Assembly (NCBI GenBank): GCA_039111475.1
Contig: JBCCIP010000005.1
Location: 105,235-169,234, forward strand
Length of the DNA stretch: 64,000 bases
DNA from: JAUIET01 sp039111475
Lineage (GTDB): Bacteria; Pseudomonadota; Gammaproteobacteria; Pseudomonadales; JAUIET01
Reading direction: 5' to 3'
The notes beneath the pieces are model-generated. The model had not been told where the DNA came from. It made no database searches and was given only the letters and a program-made list of their open reading frames with translations. Shown in pieces: positions 42,998 to 51,850 of this stretch (within the stretch, counting starts at the first letter, position 1; every line of letters begins with the position of its first letter). The position numbers and the translations under genes were made by a program.

Positions 42998-44581
42998 ATG
43001 GCAGATTACGACGTGGTGATCGCGGGTGGTGGTCACAATGCACTGATGTGTGCGGCCATGCTGGTGAAAAATGGCTTAAACGTGCTGGTCGTTGAGCGCA
43101 ATGACTACGTTGGCGGTGGCGTGATTACCAGGGAAGTCACCGAGCCAGGTTACAAGCATGACCTGTTTGGCTCATCGCATGTCTGGATTCATCTCAATCC
43201 GGACTTCCAGGAGCTGCGACCAGAGCTTGAGAAACACGGTCTGAAATACATTTGGTCGGAAGACCAAATTACTGGGCACCCCAACAAATACCAAGGTCAG
43301 GGCATTGTGGTTTACAAAGACGTGGACAAAACCTGTGACAGCATTGCCGAATACTCCCCAGCCGATGCGCGGCGTTACCGCGAGATTCATGACGAGTTTG
43401 GCGAAATACAAGATGGCGTGATCAAAGCGATGTTTTCACCACCGGCGCCGCCAAGCTATTTGTTTCAGGGTTTGGAAAACAACCCGGAAGGGCTCAAGCG
43501 CTTACGCGACTATCAATTGAGTTCACGTCAATTCACTCTTGAGAATTTTGAAAACGACCACGTGCGGGCGTTTATTCTCGGATGGGCAATGGCGCCGCAA
43601 ACCTTGCCAGATCAGTTAGGAACTGCGCAGGGTTTCTATGTAATGATCCCCAGCATCCATTTTTTCGGCCAGGCAATCCCGGAAGGGGGTAGCGGCATGC
43701 TGTCGGAGTCATTGAAGTCTTACATAGAGGCGAATGGCAGTAGGGTAATGACGGGTGCAACCGTGCGTAAATTCATCGTAGAACATGGCGAATGCATAGG
43801 CATCAGGCTTGAGGATGGTTTGGATATCAGGGCCAGTAAAGGTGTGGTTAGTTCATTAGATCCATTTCAAACTTTCCTGGAAGGGTTTGACGAAACCGAT
43901 TTGCCAACGGGCTTCACCGATACCGTGCGCCGCTTTAAATTTGGCGATGTGACGATTGCGCGGGTGCACTATGCACTGCATGAAGCACCGCGTTTCAAAG
44001 GGCATAACGATATTAACCAGACTGCGTTTCAACGTATGTTTGGTACGGTCGCAGACATAGACAAGCAATACAATGAAATGGCAACTGGCGTAGCGCCAAG
44101 CGATCCCTTTTTGTGGACAGCTGCATGGACAACAATGGATCCGACCCGTGCACCAGAGGGTAAGCACACATTAATCATGGACACGTTCGTACCGGTCGAT
44201 CTTGCCTCAGGTGAAGATTGGGAGGCGCTGGGGCCAGACTACATTCGCAATACACTCCTCAAACAACTGCGCAATTACACAACCAATATGACTGATGACA
44301 ATATCATTGCGCAGTACGTAGAAACGGGTCCAAGTCTGGCGCGAGCTAATTTGTGTTTTCATCGCGGCGTAACTACCGGTGGCGAACGTACACTGGCGCA
44401 AATGGGCGCATTCAGACCTTTCCCCAATTATGCTGAATACCGTGGACCTGTTAAAAAGCTCTATCTAACGGGTCCTTCTTGTCACCCCGGCGGTGGTATC
44501 AGTGGTATGGGTACCATAGCCGCCAATGAAATTCTTCTTGACCTTGGCGTTAAGGAAGAAGATGACGATTTTGAGTTTTAA
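42998..44581 (+). CDS. phytoene-dehydrogenase-like FAD oxidoreductase
   Basis: 527-aa flavoprotein of the CrtI/PYROXD2-like branch of the amine-oxidase fold. The FAD Rossmann motif DVVIAGGGHNALMCAAML is at the N-terminus, followed by VVERNDYVGGG. The C-terminal flavin segment is LTGPSCHPGGGISGMGTIAA. Start: ATG at 42998 with GGAGG 4 nt upstream; the frame is open further upstream but that part holds operator sites. Bacterial members outside carotenoid clusters have unknown amine or alkene substrates. The amidase gene follows after 2 bp, so it leads a catabolic operon. Confidence 0.85.
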   Translation: MADYDVVIAGGGHNALMCAAMLVKNGLNVLVVERNDYVGGGVITREVTEPGYKHDLFGSSHVWIHLNPDFQELRPELEKHGLKYIWSEDQITGHPNKYQGQGIVVYKDVDKTCDSIAEYSPADARRYREIHDEFGEIQDGVIKAMFSPPAPPSYLFQGLENNPEGLKRLRDYQLSSRQFTLENFENDHVRAFILGWAMAPQTLPDQLGTAQGFYVMIPSIHFFGQAIPEGGSGMLSESLKSYIEANGSRVMTGATVRKFIVEHGECIGIRLEDGLDIRASKGVVSSLDPFQTFLEGFDETDLPTGFTDTVRRFKFGDVTIARVHYALHEAPRFKGHNDINQTAFQRMFGTVADIDKQYNEMATGVAPSDPFLWTAAWTTMDPTRAPEGKHTLIMDTFVPVDLASGEDWEALGPDYIRNTLLKQLRNYTTNMTDDNIIAQYVETGPSLARANLCFHRGVTTGGERTLAQMGAFRPFPNYAEYRGPVKKLYLTGPSCHPGGGISGMGTIAANEILLDLGVKEEDDDFEF

Positions 44582-44583
44582 TT

Positions 44584-45738
44584 ATGGCTAGAGAACGCAT
44601 AGATCCTTATACAGCACTTATTGTTCAACCGGAGGTTACGGTTGTTGAAGACCGTGCCGGCATCCAGAAGAATCTGGATCGAGTCATGAATCTGATTCAT
44701 TTTGGCGTCGGCTATTTCTGGGAAGTGCCGGTACGCCTTGTGATATTGCCCGAGTACTTTTTGCAAGGTGTAGGTACGCCAGGCAAGGGCGAAAGCAAGA
44801 TCGAAGACCAGATGAAAAAGGCGGTCACGATACCGGGCCCTGAGATAGATCAGCTCGGAGAAATCGCAAAACAGTATGGTTTGTATATTTGCGGTGGCGG
44901 TGTTGTTGAGCAGGTTGCTGAATTTCCGGACCGATGGTTCAACACCAATTTTATTGTGGGTCCTTCTGGTGACGTAGTGCTCAAGTATCATAAATGGCAT
45001 ATTAATGCATCGCTGGGTTTGGGAACCTCCCCGCACGATATCTTTGACGAGTACTGCGAACATTTCGGCGGTGGCATAAAAGACCTGTTTCCTGTGATAG
45101 ACACAGAGATTGGCAAGCTCGGCACAATGACATGTCACGACGGTTGCACCCCTGAGGTATCTCGGGCGCTGGGCTATAACGGCGCAGAAATCATTTGCCA
45201 CCCAGGGGCTATTCAAGAAGTGGAGGGTGTCTCTGAACCGTGGGACTTCTGGAAATTCACCCGCCGCACTCGCGCGCACGACAATATGTGTTATTTGCTG
45301 GGGTCAAACTGGGGCAAAGTGAATTATGACTTTTACCCGACTGGTTTTTGCCCTGGTCACTCATTCGCTATCGATTACACAGGCATGCTGCTGCGCGAGG
45401 CACCTTATCCGGAAGAGCAAGTGCTGTCGGTAACCATAGACATTGAAGCGCTGAGGCAATACCGAACACGAACCAATCATAATTGCTGGATTGATGTGCG
45501 AACTGAAGGTTTCAGGGAAATGTACACCAACCCTATCTACCCGCCAAATCGATTTCCATCGGGTAAGCCGCCTAAAGCCTTGGTGGATAAAATCAGTATT
45601 TGCAAAGAAGTGTTTGATGATCTCTACGCGCGGGGTCAGTTCACCCCTCCTGCCGGTATGGAACCTGAGGATGTGTCAGAGCAATTGCAAAAGCGAATTG
45701 ACTATGCGCAGGCAACGGGCCGTCTGAAAAAGTCGTGA
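44584..45738 (+). CDS. nitrilase-superfamily amidase (carbon-nitrogen hydrolase)
   Basis: 384-aa C-N hydrolase. The Glu-Lys-Cys triad is visible: E57 (VILPEYFLQ), K134 or K137 (LKYHKWHIN) and C184 (MTCHDGCTPE). The ~60-residue C-terminal extension beyond the hydrolase fold is unusual. It probably cleaves a linear amide or carbamoyl compound made by the preceding flavoenzyme. It starts two bases after the flavoenzyme stop, implying strict co-expression. Substrate unknown. Confidence 0.85.
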   Translation: MARERIDPYTALIVQPEVTVVEDRAGIQKNLDRVMNLIHFGVGYFWEVPVRLVILPEYFLQGVGTPGKGESKIEDQMKKAVTIPGPEIDQLGEIAKQYGLYICGGGVVEQVAEFPDRWFNTNFIVGPSGDVVLKYHKWHINASLGLGTSPHDIFDEYCEHFGGGIKDLFPVIDTEIGKLGTMTCHDGCTPEVSRALGYNGAEIICHPGAIQEVEGVSEPWDFWKFTRRTRAHDNMCYLLGSNWGKVNYDFYPTGFCPGHSFAIDYTGMLLREAPYPEEQVLSVTIDIEALRQYRTRTNHNCWIDVRTEGFREMYTNPIYPPNRFPSGKPPKALVDKISICKEVFDDLYARGQFTPPAGMEPEDVSEQLQKRIDYAQATGRLKKS

Positions 45739-45758
45739 TTGCTATTCGGTATTGAACA

Positions 45759-46022
45759 ATGAAAGTAAAGAGCAAGCTGGCCGACATCGATTTTGAATTC
45801 GGTCATTTCGAGTACAAGAAGGATCATCTGATTGTGCACAGCCATCAACGCCAAAGCATGCAGAGTAAGGTGTACGTGAGTCCGGATGACATCGTTGCGG
45901 CTGCCGCGTGTGCGATCAAAAACCCTAGAGTGATTCTTTATATGTTGGGCTTTCCGTATTTCTTAGTTCGATATAGAAAACGAAAGCAAAAAAGAGAGCA
46001 AGCTCAGGCTAAGAAACAATAG
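45759..46022 (+). CDS. small basic protein in the catabolic operon
   Basis: 87-aa protein. The N-terminal part is polar (ADIDFEFGHFEYKKDHLIVH), one hydrophobic stretch follows (NPRVILYMLGFPYFLV), and the tail is strongly basic (RYRKRKQKREQAQAKK). It may be a small membrane-associated accessory protein. No family recognised. Its position between amidase and ThDP enzyme on one strand with short gaps supports it as a real gene. Confidence 0.6.
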   Translation: MKVKSKLADIDFEFGHFEYKKDHLIVHSHQRQSMQSKVYVSPDDIVAAAACAIKNPRVILYMLGFPYFLVRYRKRKQKREQAQAKKQ

Positions 46023-46084
46023 ATTGAGAGCAAAGAAACAGATTATTGGTGTTAGTTTACGCACCATCTATATTGGATATTGAA

Positions 46085-47728
46085 ATGACAACAATGACGG
46101 GCGCAGAAGCGATTATAGAGTCTCTCAGAATCAATGGCGTCGATACTGTGTTTGGTTTGCCTGGAGGGCAACTGGATTACCTCTTTGATGCCATGTATAA
46201 GCAGGGGGATGACTTAACGCTGATTCATTCCCGGCATGAACAAGGGGTAGCGTACATGGCCTATGGTTACGCGCGTTCTACTGGCAAGGTGGGTGTTTAT
46301 GCTGTAGTGCCTGGGCCAGGTTTGTTAAATTCTTCGGCGGCGCTTTGTACAGCCTGGTCTAACTACACGCCTGTGATGTGCATCTCCGGTCAAATTCCCT
46401 CAGCAGCAATTGGCAAGGGCTATGGGGAATTGCATGAAATAGACGACCAACTCGGTATGATCAGTCACATCACGAAATGGGCTGCGCGTATTGAGCAGGT
46501 AGAGGACGCGCCCGGGCAGGTGAATGAAGCTTTTGTTCAATTGCAATCTGGCAGCCCAAGGCCAGTGGAAATTGAAATGGCCATGGACATAATGGCCACC
46601 GAGAAATCCGTTGAATTGCAGGCAGCTGCGTCATTGCCTGATGCGCCAGCCATAGACCCACAAACTATTCAAAGTGCCTGCGACATACTGGCCACCGCAA
46701 AACGCCCGATGATCGTTGTTGGTTCTGGAGCCCTGGATACCGGCAACCGCGTGTTGAAACTTGCCGAGTGCTTGCAGGCGCCGGTGATGGCCTTTCGTGC
46801 AGGTAAGGGCATAGTAAGCGATGATAACTACCTCAGCGTTAATCACCCTACAGGTCATACTCTATGGGGTGAAGCTGATGCGGTGCTGGCCATTGGCACG
46901 CGCTTGCATTGGCCGCTGGTGATGTGGGGTAAAGACGATGAATTAAAGCTGATTCGCGTTGATATCGATTTGGAACAAATTGATCGTATCTGTACTCCGG
47001 AAGTCGGTATGCACGGCGATGCGAGTGAGTGTCTTGATTTGCTGCAGCAGGAACTTAACAACAGATCTCATGAAACCCCGTCCAGAGAACAAGAGTTGCA
47101 GGCGCTTAAGCAATCGATGGACGAGAAGATTAGGAGTCAAGTCGGCCCGCAAATGGCGTACCTTGATGTTATCCGCGAAGAGTTACCACGCGATGGTATT
47201 TTCGTTGATGAAGTGACTCAGGTGGGGTTCGTATCCTGGTATGGCTTTCCTGTGTACAAGCCACGCCAGCATATTAGCGCCGGGTATCAGGGCACCCTAG
47301 GTTATGGGTACGCAACTGCGTTGGGCGTTGTTGCCGGAAACCGTGGCAAGAAAGTGGTTCAGGTTAGCGGTGACGGCGGTTTCATGTTCAATGTGCAGGA
47401 GCTGTCCACCGCAGTGCAATATCAATTGCCATTGGTCACCATCATCTTTGACGACGGGCGATTTACTAACGTACAGCGCCAGCAGAAAGAATGGTTTGAC
47501 GGCCGTGTGATCTGCTCAGATTTGCACAACCCCGATTTCGTTGCGCTCGCTGAAAGTTTTGGTGCGGCTGGTTATCACGCCAATGATCCTGAGACATTAA
47601 GAGTGGCTATACGCAAAGCCTTTGCGCAGCAAGGTCCGTCAATCATAAGTGTTGATGTGCAGGAATTCTTCCCACCGCCCTGGCCTTTTTTGATGTTACC
47701 GCAGAATCGTGCTGCGGTGTGCACGTAG
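46085..47728 (+). CDS. ThDP-dependent decarboxylase/carboligase (IlvB-like)
   Basis: 547-aa enzyme of the acetolactate-synthase-like superfamily with all three domains. The N-terminal PYR domain has the catalytic Glu in HSRHEQGVAYMAYGYAR. The PP domain has GDGGFMFNVQELSTAV followed by FDDGRFTN in place of the usual N(N/D)xxxG. It is not close to anabolic AHAS, glyoxylate carboligase or Xsc as far as I can judge. It may decarboxylate or condense a 2-keto acid. The ATG at 46085 gives the family start TTMTGAEAIIESLRINGV. Middle of the operon. Confidence 0.85.
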   Translation: MTTMTGAEAIIESLRINGVDTVFGLPGGQLDYLFDAMYKQGDDLTLIHSRHEQGVAYMAYGYARSTGKVGVYAVVPGPGLLNSSAALCTAWSNYTPVMCISGQIPSAAIGKGYGELHEIDDQLGMISHITKWAARIEQVEDAPGQVNEAFVQLQSGSPRPVEIEMAMDIMATEKSVELQAAASLPDAPAIDPQTIQSACDILATAKRPMIVVGSGALDTGNRVLKLAECLQAPVMAFRAGKGIVSDDNYLSVNHPTGHTLWGEADAVLAIGTRLHWPLVMWGKDDELKLIRVDIDLEQIDRICTPEVGMHGDASECLDLLQQELNNRSHETPSREQELQALKQSMDEKIRSQVGPQMAYLDVIREELPRDGIFVDEVTQVGFVSWYGFPVYKPRQHISAGYQGTLGYGYATALGVVAGNRGKKVVQVSGDGGFMFNVQELSTAVQYQLPLVTIIFDDGRFTNVQRQQKEWFDGRVICSDLHNPDFVALAESFGAAGYHANDPETLRVAIRKAFAQQGPSIISVDVQEFFPPPWPFLMLPQNRAAVCT

Positions 47729-47776
47729 ATAGAATGACCCGCGCGTGCAAACTGTAGATATCGTGAGAGCTATCCA

Positions 47777-48862
47777 ATGACAGAGCTGCAAGCCAAAGCA
47801 TCAATTCGTTCACTTGCGCCTTACAGGCAAGGGCAAAGTAATATTGAAGGTGTCCGGCAACCGATAAAGTTGTCTTCAAACGAGTCATCGTATGGGCCCT
47901 CACCTGCGGCACTGGATGCCTATCATTCCGTAGCAGTGTCTTTGAATCGTTATCCAGATGGCTCACAATCAGCGCTGCGAGAGGCGATTGCAGACGTATA
48001 TAGCCTGGATTGCAACAGAATTGTCTGTGGTAATGGTTCCGACGAGTTGATTCAATTGTTGGTTAGAACCTACGTTGGTGATGGTGACGAAGCGGTACTG
48101 AGTGAGAACGGATTCATAATGTGCAACACGCACTTGCGGGCGGCAGGTGCCAGCTTGCACATCGCACCTGAGCACGACTACTGCATTAACGTAGACGAAA
48201 TGCTCTGTAGAGTCACTGAGAATACCCGCTTTTGCACAATTGCCAACCCTAATAACCCCACCGGTACTTACATCTCTGATTCAGAAGTACGGCGATTGCA
48301 TGCTGGCCTTCCTGAGCATTGCCTTTTTTTGATTGATGGCGCTTACGCTGAATACGTAATGAAAGATGACTTCAGCGATGGATTGGCAATGGTGGATGAA
48401 TTCGAAAACGTGGTGGTCAGTCGCACGTTCTCAAAAATTTATGGTTTGCCCGGCTTACGTATTGGTTGGATGCTGTGTTCTGAAGCGGTAACAGCTATGG
48501 TGCAACGAGTTCGCACACCGTTCAATACCAATAGCGCCGCTCTTGCTGCCGCCACCGCCGCCATTAAAGATCAGGCTTACATGATAAGCGTGCGCGACGC
48601 CAATGCGGATTCGCTGAGGTCATTGAGCACAGAATTGGGTAACTTGGGTATCGACGTCATTCCCAGTGTCGCGAATTTCTACTTGCTGCGATTCCCAGCG
48701 GATTCCGGCAAGAGTGGTAGCGGTGCGGCAAAATGCCTTCTAGATCGAAATATCATTCCACGCCCCGCCGGCGACTCAGATGAATACTTGCGAATAACGG
48801 TGGGTACACCCGAAGAAAATACGGCTGTAATGGACGCAATGCGCGCTTACATGGCTGGCTAA
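47777..48862 (+). CDS. HisC-like PLP aminotransferase
   Basis: 361-aa class I/II aminotransferase of the histidinol-phosphate family. The PLP lysine is K220 in SRTFSKIYGLPGLRIGW. Other marks: KLSSNESSYGPSP, RYPDGSQSALREAIA, ANPNNPTGTYI and LRITVGTPEEN. Given its place behind amidase and ThDP genes and far from any his genes, it is probably catabolic and acts on an amino or keto acid of this pathway rather than on histidinol phosphate. An aldehyde dehydrogenase relic starts at its stop codon. Confidence 0.87.
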   Translation: MTELQAKASIRSLAPYRQGQSNIEGVRQPIKLSSNESSYGPSPAALDAYHSVAVSLNRYPDGSQSALREAIADVYSLDCNRIVCGNGSDELIQLLVRTYVGDGDEAVLSENGFIMCNTHLRAAGASLHIAPEHDYCINVDEMLCRVTENTRFCTIANPNNPTGTYISDSEVRRLHAGLPEHCLFLIDGAYAEYVMKDDFSDGLAMVDEFENVVVSRTFSKIYGLPGLRIGWMLCSEAVTAMVQRVRTPFNTNSAALAAATAAIKDQAYMISVRDANADSLRSLSTELGNLGIDVIPSVANFYLLRFPADSGKSGSGAAKCLLDRNIIPRPAGDSDEYLRITVGTPEENTAVMDAMRAYMAG

Positions 48863-49077
48863 TGAATCTGGGTTACGACCTATCTAAGCAGATGACACTC
48901 AGGTTGCCGCCGCTGTAAAAGCCGGTATCGTCTGGCTCAATACGTACGTTGTGCCAGATATGGCAGTACCGTTTAGCGTATAAATACAGTGGTTGGGGGC
49001 GGGAGAACGGCTACGAATCCCTAGTGGATTAAACTGAGCTAGAATCGGCAATCGCGAAACTCTGGCAATCACACTGA
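48861..49077 (+). pseudogene. aldehyde dehydrogenase relic (C-terminal end only)
   Basis: The gap between aminotransferase and UxuA-like gene translates, with frame changes, as an NAD-dependent aldehyde dehydrogenase C-terminus. From 48891 the frame reads DDTQVAAAVKAGIVWLNTYV and PDMAVPF. A 2-nt loss near 48978 shifts the frame, and from 48979 it continues YKYSGWGRENGYES, then LVD, a TAA in place of the expected tyrosine codon, and TELESAI. A preceding NESG-YDLS piece at 48861 fits the upstream part after one further indel. The catalytic and NAD-binding regions (about 400 residues) are gone, so the gene is dead. Confidence 0.85.
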
Positions 49078-49095
49078 TAGAAAAGGGGACATTAC

Positions 49096-50292
49096 ATGCG
49101 GGAATCCTGGCGTTGGTTTGGTCCAAATGATCCAGTAAGCATCGATGATATTAGACAAACCGGTGCTACTGATATTGTCAGTGCCTTGCATGATGTTGCC
49201 ATCGGCGACGTCTGGTCAGTTGAGGCCATTCGTCGACATAAAGCGCTAATCGAAACCTGTGAGCATCACCAAACACCGCTACGATGGACAGTGGTGGAGA
49301 GTATTCCGGTTCATGAGTCTATTAAGCGAGGTACGTCCGAGGCGGCTCAATACACGGCAAACTGGGTTCAATGTCTGGAGAATCTGGCGAACTGTGGAAT
49401 TCGGACCATCTGTTACAACTTTATGCCGGTGATTGATTGGACCAGAACGGATCTTAATCACCGCCTGCCCAGTGGTGCTTACGCGCTGCGCTTTGATCAG
49501 CACAAGTTTGCGGCCTTTGATTTGCATATTTTGGAGCGTTCAGGTGCGGAAGCTGAATACTCGGCTGAAGAGCAAAAAGCGGCCAAGCAAACGTTTGAGT
49601 CTATGAGTGATGAAGAGCGTAAAGTGCTCACCCAGAATATCATTGCTGGTTTGCCGGGTCGAATGACGGATAGCTACAGTATCGAGGATTTTCGCGAAGC
49701 GCTTGTGCAGTACAGTGCAATTGCCGCTGAAGATTTGCGTCGAAATCTGATAGATTTCCTCGCAGCGGTAATACCTGTTGCCGAGCGACTGGATGTAAAA
49801 CTCGCGATCCATCCAGATGATCCGCCACGCGATATGTTTGGCCTGCCCAGAATAATGTGCACAGCTGATGACGTAGACCGCTTGTTTAAGTTGCAGCCAA
49901 GTGAAGCCAATGGCATCACTCTGTGTGTTGGTACCTATGGCAGTCGACCTGATAATGATTTGCCGGCAATGGCTGATCGTTTTGGCCATCGTATTCACTT
50001 CGCACACTTGCGTGGAGTACTAAGGGATGCAGATGAGCAACGTTCTTTTATTGAAGCCAGCCACTTGGACAGCGACATTGATATGGTTGGAGTTATCAAA
50101 GCATTGCTGAATGAGGAGCAAAAAAGAACAAGGCGTGGCGATCTCGACAATCCAATTTATATTCGACCAGACCATGGTCACCTAATGCTGGATGACATTG
50201 GTAAATCGGTTAACCCAGGGTATTCAAGTATTGGTCGCATGAAAGGGCTGGCAGAGATCAGAGGTGTTATCAGGGCCTTGTCTAACCACTGA
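49096..50292 (+). CDS. mannonate dehydratase family (UxuA-like)
   Basis: 398-aa xylose-isomerase-like enzyme matching UxuA, which dehydrates D-mannonate to 2-keto-3-deoxygluconate. Visible: RESWRWFGPNDPVSIDDIRQ, MPVIDWTRTDLNHRLPSGA, the metal-site region AIHPDDPPRDMFGLPR, HFAHLRGV and YIRPDHGHLMLDD. AAGGGG precedes the ATG. UxuB, a 2-keto-3-deoxygluconate kinase and a uronate isomerase are absent nearby, so the true substrate may be another sugar acid. Just after the ALDH relic and before an SDR that could be its partner. Confidence 0.88.
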   Translation: MRESWRWFGPNDPVSIDDIRQTGATDIVSALHDVAIGDVWSVEAIRRHKALIETCEHHQTPLRWTVVESIPVHESIKRGTSEAAQYTANWVQCLENLANCGIRTICYNFMPVIDWTRTDLNHRLPSGAYALRFDQHKFAAFDLHILERSGAEAEYSAEEQKAAKQTFESMSDEERKVLTQNIIAGLPGRMTDSYSIEDFREALVQYSAIAAEDLRRNLIDFLAAVIPVAERLDVKLAIHPDDPPRDMFGLPRIMCTADDVDRLFKLQPSEANGITLCVGTYGSRPDNDLPAMADRFGHRIHFAHLRGVLRDADEQRSFIEASHLDSDIDMVGVIKALLNEEQKRTRRGDLDNPIYIRPDHGHLMLDDIGKSVNPGYSSIGRMKGLAEIRGVIRALSNH

Positions 50293-50337
50293 ATAATCTC
50301 GACAGCCACCCTTGGTTTACCCTGAACTGGAGTTGCT

Positions 50338-51219
50338 ATGTCAGTAGTCGTCATTACCGGAGGCAACAGCGGGTTTGGCCTTGCGGGCGTTCGTGCATTT
50401 GTAGGCAATGGTGACACAGTGATTGCCACAGTACGAAATCAGCAACGTTCCGATGAGCTACTGGCGCAGCTAAATAGCGAGGGCTTGCTTGCTGCCATTA
50501 AAGTGCTCGAACTTTCCAACACTGCGTCGTTCTCGTGTTTGATTGATGAGCTTGTTGACGAATTTGGTCGCATAGATGTTTTGATCAATAATGCGGGGAT
50601 TCTTAAGCCGGGCGCTTTTGAGGATCTGACTGATTCCGAGGTTCGCACTGTGATGGAAACCAATTTTTTCGCGCCAATGTTCTTAAGCCGATGTGTGTTA
50701 CCTGTGATGAGGGCGCAAGGATCGGGACAGATCATCATGGTGAGTTCACTTTCAGGAGTGGCTGGTCTCGCCGGAGATGCGTTCTATGCCGCCAGTAAAT
50801 TTGCTCTGGAGGGTGCGACCGAAGCCTTGCGCCATGAGGTCGATCGCTGGGGGGTCAAAGTGGCGCTCATCGAAGCGGCGCAACACGCTACTGCAATCTT
50901 CAATACTGCGAATAATACGGAGACATTGCTGCCAGAGAATTACCCCGTGGATTCTCCCTATCGCACATTGATCGAAACCAAGCTGCAGGAAATCGCAGAT
51001 GGTATGCTAAATGCCAGAGATCCTCAAATAGTCGGCGACTTGATGCTTGAAATTGCGCAATCCGATAGCACTCAGTTGCGCTGGCAGGCCGATGAGCAGG
51101 CCGAGATGGTGGTGTCTACCATGCATGGCCAGTCAGATGGAGAGCGCGATGCATTCTTACGGGTGGTCTCAGATATCGACTGGTGGAGTTCTGGCAAAGC
51201 CTGCAAGGAGGATCACTGA
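50338..51219 (+). CDS. short-chain dehydrogenase/reductase
   Basis: 293-aa classical SDR. The cofactor motif is TGGNSGFG at the N-terminus, the NNAG motif lies in DVLINNAGIL, the catalytic Ser is in MVSSLSGVAG and Tyr/Lys in FYAASKFAL. The R-N-Q after strand 2 (ATVRNQQR) suggests NADP(H). The C-terminal ~70 residues are longer than minimal SDRs. Downstream of the UxuA-like gene by 45 bp; a sugar-acid or aldehyde oxidoreductase role is plausible. End of the catabolic gene row. Confidence 0.85.
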   Translation: MSVVVITGGNSGFGLAGVRAFVGNGDTVIATVRNQQRSDELLAQLNSEGLLAAIKVLELSNTASFSCLIDELVDEFGRIDVLINNAGILKPGAFEDLTDSEVRTVMETNFFAPMFLSRCVLPVMRAQGSGQIIMVSSLSGVAGLAGDAFYAASKFALEGATEALRHEVDRWGVKVALIEAAQHATAIFNTANNTETLLPENYPVDSPYRTLIETKLQEIADGMLNARDPQIVGDLMLEIAQSDSTQLRWQADEQAEMVVSTMHGQSDGERDAFLRVVSDIDWWSSGKACKEDH

Positions 51220-51240
51220 TAATGAGTATGAGCGCCGAGT

Positions 51241-51696
51241 TTAGTGTTGGCCTAGCAGTAAGTCCCATGGGAAATGAACCCAACTCTTTGGCTCAATTTC
51301 GGTAATGTAATCATCTACAAACGGAATGCCTGCAGGTTTGGCGTAGATGGCAACAAAATAGGCGCTGGGGAATGCGGTTTTAGCCGCCCGCGCGGTTTTG
51401 CCGGTATCCACCAGATCATCAACAAACAGCGTTTTCAATGTACTGTCTATATGCTCCAGCAGCATACTCAAATCTTGCTGACAGCTAGAGTCGCGCACAC
51501 TCAGAGTGTCTATCATTGGGATATCCAACTCGCGGGCAATTTGAGCTGCTGGACCAATACCACCTTCAGTCAGTGCCACAATTTGCTGCCAGCCTTGCCC
51601 TCGCAAACGTGCTGCCATGCTTGCAGTATCGCGATTAACCTCGTCCCATGAGATAAAGTAATTCTCGGCTTCCTGATGATAAACGGCGTTATTCAT
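51241..51696 (-). CDS. gpt: xanthine-guanine phosphoribosyltransferase
   Basis: Purine salvage enzyme converting guanine and xanthine to nucleotides. The 151-codon frame from ATG 51696 matches XGPRT along its length: YFISWDEVNRDTASMAARL, IVALTEGGIGPAAQIAREL, the PRPP motif LFVDDLVDTGKTA, YAKPAGIPFVDDYI and WVHFPWD. The open frame extends 20 codons further upstream without similarity. It converges on the SDR gene and is divergent from arsS. Confidence 0.9.
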   Translation of the reverse strand: MNNAVYHQEAENYFISWDEVNRDTASMAARLRGQGWQQIVALTEGGIGPAAQIARELDIPMIDTLSVRDSSCQQDLSMLLEHIDSTLKTLFVDDLVDTGKTARAAKTAFPSAYFVAIYAKPAGIPFVDDYITEIEPKSWVHFPWDLLLGQH

Positions 51697-51850
51697 ACTT
51701 CTGGGTCCAAACTCGACGGAACTTGTGTGGTGCATAGTATTCAAACAAAGTGACAATCAGGCTACAAACCGCCCATCTAAATAAAGGGCTGTACTGGTTA
51801 AACGGTTATACTGGGCCAAGCCTCAATTAAATACGCACATTTTTCTCTTT

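Noticed and set aside
44578..45279. 233-codon minus-strand open frame
   Set aside because: Antisense to the nitrilase-family amidase, which has its full catalytic triad.
46085..47728. Calling the ThDP enzyme sulfoacetaldehyde acetyltransferase (Xsc), because of the sulfatase and TauE/SafE genes
   Set aside because: No pta, taurine transporter or taurine aminotransferase set is nearby, and the motifs I can see do not single out Xsc; a general call is safer.
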